From: Planctomycetia bacterium | GTDB lineage: Bacteria; Planctomycetota; Phycisphaerae; Phycisphaerales; SM1A02 | Reading direction: 5' to 3' | Assembly (NCBI GenBank): GCA_005804005.1 | Contig: SYPI01000082.1 | Span: forward strand, 1 to 7,840 | Length of the DNA: 7,840 nucleotides | Shown: piece after piece, positions 1 to 5,250 of the stretch | Numbering within the stretch: the first letter of the stretch is position 1 | Layout: each line of letters opens with the position of its first letter | Position numbers and translations under genes: made by a program | Notes under the pieces: generated by a model | Told to the model about the DNA's origin: nothing | The model's database searches: none | Seen by the model: the letters and a program-made list of their open reading frames with translations, nothing else

Positions 1-399
1 ACCAGCCGGGGTGCAGGCTCCGCACAGCGTCTGCTGGAGGGCGCAGAATCCGTGCTTGGTCCATGACATGCCGATCTGCTCGAACCGGCCACCCTTGAGG
101 CGGTACATGTTCTGCGGGATCACCGGGTGCTGGTTGCTGCCGGGCGAAGGCACCCACTGCAGCTGCTGCGTGCCGATGTTGCAGCTGGTCGAGCCGACCG
201 CGTAGGCGATCCACTGCTCACCGTTGAAGGTGGCTACGCCGTACTTGCCCCAGTCGGGAATGGAGCCGACGATCACATCTGGGCCCGCTGCCAGCCCGCC
301 GTCACCACCGCGACCGGAGAGGGCCGTTGCACTTGTGCTGCCAAGAACTACAGCCAAACCGCACACGGTGAGGCCGCCGAGGGATAGTCCAATCTTCAC
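1..399 (-). CDS. Exported protein of unrecognised function, 3' part cut off by window edge
   Basis: The frame is open for 133 codons from a GTG at 397-399 to base 1, so the C-terminus is missing. The GTG is chosen because AGGAGA lies 8 nt upstream on the minus strand and an export signal follows directly: MKIGLSLGG, a hydrophobic stretch TVCGLAVVLG, then a likely cleavage near STSATA-LS (about residue 26). The mature part contains GPDVIVGSIPDW (39-50), AYAVGSTSCNIG (66-76), NQHPVIPQNMYRLK (89-102), GRFEQIGMSWTKHGF (104-118) and LCGAC (125-129). From memory these segments match a planctomycete family of secreted proteins with the same NQHPVI, QNMYR and GRFEQIGMSW.KHGF blocks and no established function; I could not search this. 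Mature cysteines at 73, 119, 126 and 129 suggest disulphides. A weak promoter-like pair (TATTGT at 432-437, CTGACC at 457-462, spacer 19) lies upstream. It is the third of three minus-strand exported-protein genes and is unrelated to the other two. Confidence 0.8.
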   Translation of the reverse strand, partial: MKIGLSLGGLTVCGLAVVLGSTSATALSGRGGDGGLAAGPDVIVGSIPDWGKYGVATFNGEQWIAYAVGSTSCNIGTQQLQWVPSPGSNQHPVIPQNMYRLKGGRFEQIGMSWTKHGFCALQQTLCGACTPAG

Positions 400-406
400 G
401 GAGTCT

Positions 407-412
407 TCTCCT
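407..412 (-). promoter_or_regulatory. Ribosome binding site deciding the GTG start at 399
   Basis: The minus strand reads AGGAGA, then 8 nt, then GTG. This is the best Shine-Dalgarno match in the window. No ATG occurs in frame between it and the coding region, so it supports the GTG start. Confidence 0.75.
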
Positions 413-474
413 GGGGGTTGCGGACGAGGAAACAATAAGCCGCGCGGACAAGCGGCGGTCAGGTAGGCCCAATC

Positions 475-498
475 GTAACCCGCAAAAGCCGCGGGTAC
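475..498 (-). other. Small GC hairpin upstream of the 1-399 gene
   Basis: ACCCGC (478-483) pairs perfectly with GCGGGT (491-496) across a 7-nt loop. Two further pairs (475-476 with 497-498) form across one bulged base. No T-run follows on either strand, so it is not an intrinsic terminator. It lies 79 nt or more before the GTG at 399, upstream of the weak promoter candidate, and has no assigned role. Chance is possible in GC-rich DNA. Confidence 0.3.
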
Positions 499-522
499 AG
501 CGCCAGCCAGCCGCATTGGTTC

Positions 523-557
523 AAAAAGAGAACCGCCGCCTTGAGAGGCGGCGGTTC
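523..557 (-). terminator. Intrinsic terminator of the 600-1241 PEP-CTERM gene
   Basis: Plus-strand GAACCGCCGCCT (530-541) and AGGCGGCGGTTC (546-557) form a perfect 12-bp stem with a 4-nt loop. On the minus strand the stem is followed within three bases by T5 (523-527). It begins 42 nt after the stop codon at 600-602. The orientation fits only the minus-strand gene. Confidence 0.9.
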
Positions 558-599
558 GTAAGGACTTGAGTCGGGACCTGAGTGAGTGAGCTCAGTCCG

Positions 600-1241
600 T
601 CAGGCGCGGCGACGACGGCCGGCGAGGCCAGCGATGCCGAGCAGAGCCAGGGCGCCGGGGGCAGGAACCGCACCAATCGACCACTCGGCATTGCCGAATA
701 GGGCGGTGGTGGTGTTGGAGATCTTGAAACCGATCTCCAGGTTGGCCCGGTAGTAACCGGCGTTCGCGGAACGCACGATCTGGGCGACCTTGTGGGAAGC
801 TCCCATGACATTCATGGTGCCCGGGCTGGCGTCGTACCAGCCGGCGTGGAATGCCCAACCGCCGCCGTTGCTGTCATTGAAGCTCGGATCAAGAGCGGTG
901 CCGGTCAGGCCGCCACCGAAGCTGTTCGTCGCAGTGACATAGGAGTCGGTTGAGTTGAAGCCCGAATTCGTCCCAGCCGGCGACCATGTGCCAAAGACGC
1001 CCCCATCGGGGTCCGTGAACATGTCGTTGTGAAGGGCCCCCATCGTGCCCTGACGCTCTTCATGATCGAAGCAGTTCAGGAAGATCAAGCCGGCCACATC
1101 GAAGTTCGCATAGAGCGACCAGACTTCATTGCCCGCCGCATTCGTCGTCATCGACGAAGTCCAGCCAGTGAAGACGGCGCCGGGAGCTGAAGCAGCAATC
1201 GCGGCGGCAAGACCTCCACCAAGAACACAGAAATTACTCAT
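600..1241 (-). CDS. PEP-CTERM sorting-signal protein, downstream paralogue
   Basis: The product has 213 residues. The ATG at 1239-1241 is preferred over an in-frame GTG at 1269-1271 because AGAGG sits 7 nt before it and the shorter form starts with a clean signal peptide (MSNFCVLGGGLAAAIAASA, cleavage near residues 19-22). The longer form would put charged MSEKRERGK in front. The mature domain opens FTGW and has a single cysteine in FLNCFD (54-59). The C-terminus is a PEP-CTERM variant: VPAPGA (192-197), hydrophobic ALALLGIAGLAG, then RRRRA. In known systems an exosortase recognises this tail and processes the protein at the cell envelope. Residues 54-141 align without gaps to the upstream gene (1480-2136) at about 80% identity, while the ends diverge. 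No catalytic motif is visible, so a surface or matrix role is inference. It has its own promoter candidate and terminator, so it is probably monocistronic. Confidence 0.88.
   Translation of the reverse strand: MSNFCVLGGGLAAAIAASAPGAVFTGWTSSMTTNAAGNEVWSLYANFDVAGLIFLNCFDHEERQGTMGALHNDMFTDPDGGVFGTWSPAGTNSGFNSTDSYVTATNSFGGGLTGTALDPSFNDSNGGGWAFHAGWYDASPGTMNVMGASHKVAQIVRSANAGYYRANLEIGFKISNTTTALFGNAEWSIGAVPAPGALALLGIAGLAGRRRRA
979..1031 (-). repeat. 53-bp block identical to 1868-1920
   Basis: Every base of this block is repeated at 1868-1920 in the same reading frame of the paralogous gene. It encodes H71 to P88 (HNDMFTDPDGGVFGTWSP) with no synonymous difference. Flanking codons of the two genes differ at many third positions. 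One mismatch further out, five more bases match. Confidence 0.95.
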
Positions 1242-1248
1242 AACCTTT

Positions 1249-1254
1249 CCTCTC
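1249..1254 (-). promoter_or_regulatory. Ribosome binding site favouring the ATG at 1241
   Basis: The minus strand reads GAGAGG, then 7 nt (including a second purine run AAAGG), then ATG. The alternative GTG 30 nt upstream lacks a comparable site and would spoil the signal peptide. Confidence 0.6.
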
Positions 1255-1310
1255 TCTCGTTTTTCAGACACGGGAAGCCGTCCGAACGACCGGCCGGCGA
1301 ATCTGGTTGA

Positions 1311-1338
1311 AACATAGCGTCGGATCTGGGGTCGTCAA
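1311..1338 (-). promoter_or_regulatory. Candidate sigma70-type promoter for the 600-1241 gene
   Basis: The minus strand has TTGACG (1333-1338) as -35, a 16-bp spacer, and TATGTT (1311-1316) as -10. Transcription would start near 1304 and give a leader of about 60 nt. The site lies between the terminator of the upstream paralogue and the ribosome binding site, which is where a separate promoter would be expected. Planctomycete promoter consensus is poorly defined, so this is tentative. Confidence 0.45.
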
Positions 1339-1411
1339 AGTGTCGGCTGGCGAATTTTGTGCTCCTCCTCCCGATTCCACGAGCGAAGGCCAACAAGTCC
1401 ATAATCTGCCC

Positions 1412-1449
1412 AAAAAGACCGCCGCCGCGGGGTGGGACCGCGGCGGCGG
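1412..1449 (-). terminator. Intrinsic terminator of the 1480-2136 PEP-CTERM gene
   Basis: Plus-strand CCGCCGCCGCGG (1419-1430) and CCGCGGCGGCGG (1438-1449) form a perfect 12-bp stem with a 7-nt loop. On the minus strand the stem is followed by TCTTTTTG (1411-1418), the same octamer that follows the terminator at 523-557. It begins 30 nt after the stop codon of the upstream gene. Confidence 0.9.
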
Positions 1450-1479
1450 GAACGATCAGACTGATTGGAAACCGGTACT

Positions 1480-2136
1480 TCAGGCGCGCCGACGGCGAGC
1501 CGTCAGGCCAGCCAGGCCGAGAAGGGCGATCGCGCCCGGGGCAGGAACGCCCACGAGAGTGATCACGCCGTCGCCGAAGAGGGCGACAGTCGTGTTGGCC
1601 TTCTTGTAGCCGAGGCGCAGCCAGAAGTCGTGGTTGCCGAGATTCACATTGCGACGGATCTGAGCAACCTTGTGCTTCAGAGTGGTCATCGAGATGTTGT
1701 TCGCGGAACCCGGGCTAGCGTCGTACCAACCAGAGTGGAACGCTAGGCCGTCGCCGACTCCGTCATTGAAACTCGGATCGAGGGCGGTGCCGGTCAGACC
1801 TCCACCGTAGTTGCCGCTCGCGGTGACATAGGAGTCACCGGCGTTCAGCCCGGCGGTGGTGCCAGCGGGCGACCATGTGCCAAAGACGCCCCCATCGGGG
1901 TCCGTGAACATGTCGTTGTGCTGCGCTCCCATGGTGCCGCCACGGTTCTCGTAGTCAAAGCAGTTCAGGAAGACGTACTGGAAGTCGTTGGTGACGTTCA
2001 GGAACACGGAGTAATTCGCGTTTCCATTAGCGTCAGCAGCGCCTACTTCAACCGACCAGCCAGTGAACCCAGCGGAAGCCGTCGAAGCGACGGCGGCAGC
2101 GAGGGTCCCGGCGATTACAAATCCATTCATGTGCAC
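1480..2136 (-). CDS. PEP-CTERM sorting-signal protein, upstream paralogue
   Basis: The product has 218 residues from a GTG at 2134-2136; an ATG two codons later (2128-2130) is an equal alternative. AAAGGA lies 5 nt before the GTG and 11 nt before the ATG, so spacing slightly favours GTG. The signal peptide is MHMNGFVIAGTLAAAVASTA followed by a cleavage site after ASA (residue 22); the mature protein begins GFTGW. The single mature cysteine is in FLNCFD (56-61). The C-terminus is VPAPGA (197-202), hydrophobic IALLGLAGLTA, RRRRA: a PEP-CTERM-type sorting signal, expected to be handled by an exosortase not encoded here. Residues 56-143 match the downstream paralogue gaplessly (about 70 of 88 identical). 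The DxDGG-type stretch TDPDGG could bind a metal, but nothing proves this. I do not recognise a specific function. A promoter candidate with an A-tract element, a leader hairpin and its own terminator frame it as a single unit. Confidence 0.88.
   Translation of the reverse strand: MHMNGFVIAGTLAAAVASTASAGFTGWSVEVGAADANGNANYSVFLNVTNDFQYVFLNCFDYENRGGTMGAQHNDMFTDPDGGVFGTWSPAGTTAGLNAGDSYVTASGNYGGGLTGTALDPSFNDGVGDGLAFHSGWYDASPGSANNISMTTLKHKVAQIRRNVNLGNHDFWLRLGYKKANTTVALFGDGVITLVGVPAPGAIALLGLAGLTARRRRA
1868..1920 (-). repeat. 53-bp block identical to 979-1031
   Basis: This is the partner copy of the identical block, in the same codon frame within the upstream paralogue (residues 73-90). The two copies are direct repeats 889 bp apart, so recombination between them would fuse the two genes in frame and delete one gene length. 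Confidence 0.95.
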
Positions 2137-2149
2137 TCAAGTCCTTTCT

Positions 2150-2182
2150 AAAAAACGTTGGGCGCGGGCTCTCAGGCCGCGC
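2150..2182 (-). promoter_or_regulatory. Leader hairpin plus T6 run before the 2136 start; possible attenuator
   Basis: GCGCGG (2162-2167) pairs with CCGCGC (2177-2182) across a 9-nt loop. On the minus strand six nt separate the stem from T6 (2150-2155). The T-run ends only 2 nt before the AAAGGA ribosome binding site and 14 nt before the GTG. Position between promoter candidate and start codon suggests leader control. The 6-nt gap is longer than in a standard intrinsic terminator. Confidence 0.35.
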
Positions 2183-2200
2183 TTTGCTCACTCAGTGCTG

Positions 2201-2256
2201 AATCTAGCCCGAGACCGGGGCGGGCCAAATCAATGACTGAAAAAAGTTCAAAAAAA
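2201..2256 (-). promoter_or_regulatory. Candidate promoter with UP-like A-tracts for the 1480-2136 gene
   Basis: The minus strand has TTGGCC (2223-2228) as -35, a 16-bp spacer and TAGATT (2201-2206) as -10, predicting a start near 2194 and a leader of about 58 nt. Two A-tracts on the plus strand, A6 at 2240-2245 and A7 at 2250-2256, sit about one helical turn apart. They fall at roughly -46 to -62, where an UP element or bent DNA would act. The -10 and -35 matches are each only 4 of 6, so the A-tracts carry much of the case. Confidence 0.4.
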
Positions 2257-2300
2257 CAACCGCCGGGCGCAAGTCCTTTGTTATTGGACGGCCCTTTTCC

Positions 2301-2331
2301 GAGAGCCAAAACCGCAGCGCGGCTGGCTCTC
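2301..2331. other. Strong hairpin between miaB and the PEP-CTERM gene
   Basis: GAGAGCCA (2301-2308) pairs with TGGCTCTC (2324-2331), and inside the loop CCGC (2312-2315) pairs with GCGG (2319-2322). A second dyad, TCACTCT (2348-2354) with AGAGTGA (2364-2370), lies between it and the miaB stop at 2415. Neither has a T-run on either strand. They may mark the 3' end of the miaB message (Rho-dependent or processed), but this is a guess. Confidence 0.3.
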
Positions 2332-2414
2332 CCTCCAGTTGTCGAGATCACTCTAGCGTCGCCAGAGTGACAGTGCAAGCCGAATTCCCCTTGTTTGGCT
2401 GCGCCCTGGGTAAC

Positions 2415-3962
2415 TCAGCCGTCGGTGAGCAAAGTCCCCAGCAGCAGCAGAGGTCTGGCGGCCTCCAGCTGGACCTGGACGATGGTCCCGATCAAGTGGC
2501 TTGGGTTTCCTGCGTCGAATGGTGCAGTCACAATCAGGTCGCCAGCCGTACGGCCAACCACTTGCCAGCGTCCCACTGGACGCTCCCAGCGCAGTTCCAC
2601 TCCGTTCGGGGCCGGGTTCGCCTTGGGAACAGACCTGACTGTGTCGACTAGGACATCCACCGTCCGGCCAACCCAACCGGCGTGAACACGGGCCGAAACA
2701 CCCGCCTGAACAGCCAGCAGTCGGTTGTTCCGGGCGCGCTTGACCTCGTCTGGAATGTCGTCGGGTAGACGATCGAAAGCGACCGTCCCGGGCCGTGGTG
2801 AGTACTTGAATATGAAGTTGTTCTTGAACGGCAACCGCTGAACCAGATCGACGGTGGCGGCGAAGTCAGCCTCGGTCTCGGTGGGGAACCCGACAATAAA
2901 GTCGCCCGCCAGACACAGGTCTGGAACAGTTTCGATGGCCCGATGCGCGAAATCGACATACTCCTCAACCTCGTAGCCGCGGTTCATGAGTCGCAGAATG
3001 CGATTCGAGCCCGACTGGGCTGGGGCGTGCAAGTATGGGCAGATCCGGGGGCAGTCGCGCATGGCCTCCAGCGCGTCCAGGCCGAAATCTCGCGGGTAGC
3101 TGGTCAGAAACCGGATTCGGCGCAGCGAGGGGACTTCTTCGTGAATCCGCCGCAGCAACCCGGCGAAGGTGGTCTTTCTCGCGGTGGCGTGGCTCCCAGA
3201 GTCGTTTCGGCCGTTGGGCCGAACCGCTGCGCCAACCTGCGGGGCCTCGGTTCCACTAAGCGTGACCGCCACCCCATGGGTGTACGAGTAGTGGTTCACC
3301 GTCTGCCCCAGGAGAGTCACCTCAATCACCCCGGCGTCGGCCAAGCGGCGGCACTCGGCAACGATGTGGTCAGGCGGTCGATGCACCTCGGCGCCGCGGG
3401 TGCGGGGTACTACGCAGTAGGTGCAGAACTTGTTGCAGCCGCGGGTGATACGCACATAAGCCGAGCGATGTCGACCATCGTCGGTCGAGGGGTCAAACAT
3501 CCGGGCCAAATCGAGCGATTCCAGATCGTCATCGGCAGCCGCCAGGGTCGCGGTGCGGCGGCTCTTGTTTCCTGCCAGTGCCGCCCGATCCGGGCGAGGC
3601 AGATCGTGAGTGCGCGACGCGTTGTCGATCAACGCCGGCAACTTGTCGAGTTCACCTGGACCACAGAGCAGATCGATCTGCGGGTGGCGGACCAGCATGT
3701 CTAGGCCGTCGCGCTCGGCCATGCAGCCGATCACCCCGAGGATGAGATGCTCGCCGGCGCGCTTGCGCTGGCCAACGATTCCGATCCGGCTGTAGGCCTT
3801 TTGTTCGGCGTGCTCGCGCACTGAACAGGTGTTGTAAAGGAGGACTTCCGCGATCGAGGGGTCCTCAGTGAATGTATGGCCGAGGCAGGACAGCTGACCC
3901 CGCACGAGTTGGCTGTCGAGCTCGTTCATCTGGCAACCGAATGTCTCCAAATAGATGCGCAC
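2415..3962 (-). CDS. miaB: tRNA-2-methylthio-N6-dimethylallyladenosine synthase (MiaB)
   Basis: MiaB adds a methylthio group to C2 of N6-isopentenyladenosine at position 37 of tRNAs reading UNN codons, using two 4Fe-4S clusters and S-adenosylmethionine in the cytoplasm. The N-terminal UPF0004 domain has its cluster cysteines at 10 (ETFGCQMN), 46 (NTCSVREHAEQK) and 80 (GVIGCMAER). The radical-SAM motif is CNKFCTYC, cysteines 176, 180 and 183. Family blocks LLGQTVN (217-223), AQSGSNRILRLMNRGY (315-330) and GDFIVGFPTETEADF (353-367) follow. A C-terminal TRAM-type domain runs from about 430 to 510. At 515 residues it exceeds the usual 440-480 because of a longer linker (about 114-166) and an insert after GQTVNHY (about 226-263). 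The GTG start gives MRIYLETFGCQMN, the normal MiaB beginning; no clear ribosome binding site precedes it. It is divergent from ftsW with 89 bp between the starts. Confidence 0.96.
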   Translation of the reverse strand: MRIYLETFGCQMNELDSQLVRGQLSCLGHTFTEDPSIAEVLLYNTCSVREHAEQKAYSRIGIVGQRKRAGEHLILGVIGCMAERDGLDMLVRHPQIDLLCGPGELDKLPALIDNASRTHDLPRPDRAALAGNKSRRTATLAAADDDLESLDLARMFDPSTDDGRHRSAYVRITRGCNKFCTYCVVPRTRGAEVHRPPDHIVAECRRLADAGVIEVTLLGQTVNHYSYTHGVAVTLSGTEAPQVGAAVRPNGRNDSGSHATARKTTFAGLLRRIHEEVPSLRRIRFLTSYPRDFGLDALEAMRDCPRICPYLHAPAQSGSNRILRLMNRGYEVEEYVDFAHRAIETVPDLCLAGDFIVGFPTETEADFAATVDLVQRLPFKNNFIFKYSPRPGTVAFDRLPDDIPDEVKRARNNRLLAVQAGVSARVHAGWVGRTVDVLVDTVRSVPKANPAPNGVELRWERPVGRWQVVGRTAGDLIVTAPFDAGNPSHLIGTIVQVQLEAARPLLLLGTLLTDG

Positions 3963-3991
3963 GGCGGTCGCGCAGAATAGGCCCGTCCCCA

Positions 3992-4044
3992 GCTCACCGC
4001 GGCGGTCGAGAGCGCCGATTCTCGGCTGGCGCCGCGCGGTGAGC
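3992..4044. promoter_or_regulatory. Long dyad in the miaB-ftsW divergent region covering the ftsW ribosome binding site
   Basis: GCTCACCGC (3992-4000) pairs perfectly with GCGGTGAGC (4036-4044). The stem continues with GGCG (4001-4004) to CGCC (4030-4033) past a two-base bulge, and with CGAGA (4007-4011) to TCTCG (4020-4024) around an 8-nt loop. The right arm contains GGTGAG (4038-4043), the likely Shine-Dalgarno of ftsW 8 nt before its TTG. As RNA it could hide that site; as DNA it could be an operator between the two divergent genes. Confidence 0.5.
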
Positions 4045-4051
4045 CGATAGA

Positions 4052-5242
4052 TTGCCAGTGATCAGCGCTGGAAAAGGCATCGTGTTGGCAGTCGCCGCGC
4101 TCCTGATTGTCGGGGTGGTGTTCGTCAACTCGGCCGCGCTGGGGGTTACCGGCGGGGAGCCGGTCAGTCTGGCGGGCATTCTCTTTGGCCGCCACACGCT
4201 CTATGCCGCAGCGGCGATGGCTTGCCTCGTCCTAGGCAGCTGCCTTCGTGTGGACTCACTCGCCGCCGGGAGAGGGCTTCGTTCACCGATTCCGTGGATC
4301 GCGCTCCTGATCGTTGCCAGCGTGGTCGCGGTGCACATTCCTGGCGTCGGCAAGGAAGTGAATGGTGCGCGGCGCTGGATTGCCCTCGGGGCTCTCTCCT
4401 TCCAGCCCAGCGAGTTTGCTAAGTGGGGTATCCCAATCCTGATGGCTTGGTGGTGCACCAGCAACCCTGATCTGCTCGGCAGGTTCTGGCGTGGATTCGT
4501 CTTCCCGATGGCTGCGATTGGTGTGATCTGTCTGGGGATTGCTGGCGAAGACCTGGGAACTGCCGCGCTAGTCATGGCGGTGGCGCTGGTCATGCTGCTG
4601 GCGGCCGGTGCCAGATGGGTTCACGCTGTCGCGCTGGCGCCGGTGGGATTGCTGGGCTTCACCGCGCTGGTCTGGTTCAGCCCGTATCGAGTGGCCCGCA
4701 TCCTTGCGTACCTCGATCCATACGCCGATCCGCGCGGCATCGGTTACCACATCGTCCAGTCGATGGGGGCGATTGCTGGCGGTGGACTCACCGGCCGCGG
4801 CTTGGGAAACAGTGTGCAGAAGTTCGGCTACCTGCCAGAGGGCACCACCGATTTCATCTTGGCAATCATCGCCGAGGAGTCTGGGGTGTTGGGGGCGGGG
4901 CTGGTGGTCGGGCTCTACGCACTGCTGGTCTGGTGTGCGGCGGCGATCGTGTCCGCGCCCAGCAATGGCTCGGAGCGGTCCCTCAGCCCATTCGCGCGGT
5001 TGCTCGGACTCGGCGTGCTGACGACGGTCGGACTGCAGGCGCTCCTCAACGCTGCGGTCGTCACCGGACTGGCGCCAACCAAGGGGATCGCTCTGCCGTT
5101 GATCTCCCGCGGTGGAACCGGCTGGATGCTGACCGCGTTTTCCCTCGGCCTGTTGGTGTCCATGGACCGGCCGCGGAGTGTCCGGCGCTCTGCGGCCGAG
5201 GATTCTCCGACTGAAACCACTTCGCCCATGGGCGCCGCCTGA
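4052..5242 (+). CDS. ftsW: FtsW-type SEDS peptidoglycan glycosyltransferase
   Basis: FtsW polymerises lipid II into glycan strands at the division site, working in the inner membrane with a class B penicillin-binding protein. The 396-residue product is mostly hydrophobic, with about 9-10 predicted membrane segments (for example 9-28, 50-66, 80-97, 146-163, 170-208, 269-300, 313-340, 349-371). SEDS landmarks are NGARRWI (104-110), SFQPSEFAK (116-124), GEDLGTA (165-171), GLGNSVQKFGYLPEGTTDFI (250-269) with the expected catalytic Asp267, and PTKGIALPLISRGGT (342-356). The order ftsW-murG favours FtsW over its relative RodA. The start is TTG at 4052, 8 nt after GGTGAG; a GTG at 4058 is possible but 14 nt away. 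Variants from the common motifs are GED where QPD or EPD is typical, and ISRGG where ISYGG is typical. The hydrophilic tail (372-396) is short. murG begins 8 nt after its stop, so the two are very likely co-transcribed. Confidence 0.95.
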   Translation: MPVISAGKGIVLAVAALLIVGVVFVNSAALGVTGGEPVSLAGILFGRHTLYAAAAMACLVLGSCLRVDSLAAGRGLRSPIPWIALLIVASVVAVHIPGVGKEVNGARRWIALGALSFQPSEFAKWGIPILMAWWCTSNPDLLGRFWRGFVFPMAAIGVICLGIAGEDLGTAALVMAVALVMLLAAGARWVHAVALAPVGLLGFTALVWFSPYRVARILAYLDPYADPRGIGYHIVQSMGAIAGGGLTGRGLGNSVQKFGYLPEGTTDFILAIIAEESGVLGAGLVVGLYALLVWCAAAIVSAPSNGSERSLSPFARLLGLGVLTTVGLQALLNAAVVTGLAPTKGIALPLISRGGTGWMLTAFSLGLLVSMDRPRSVRRSAAEDSPTETTSPMGAA

Positions 5243-5250
5243 GCCAACTC

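Noticed and set aside
1242..1271. N-terminal extension of the 600-1241 protein from a GTG at 1271
   Set aside because: It would add the charged sequence MSEKRERGKV ahead of a signal peptide and has no good ribosome binding site, while the ATG at 1241 has one.
979..1920. Direct repeats as the edges of a mobile element or CRISPR
   Set aside because: The identical blocks lie inside homologous genes in the same codon frame, with no transposase, terminal inverted repeats or regularly spaced copies.
2138..2279. 10-bp direct repeat CAAGTCCTTT at 2138-2147 and 2270-2279
   Set aside because: The first copy is part of the ribosome binding site region and the second has no start codon after it; two copies of 10 bp are too little to claim an element.
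2943..3704. Long plus-strand open frame of 253 codons opposite miaB
   Set aside because: It lies entirely antisense to a well-supported MiaB, has no recognisable motif and no ribosome binding site, and open antisense frames are expected at this GC content.
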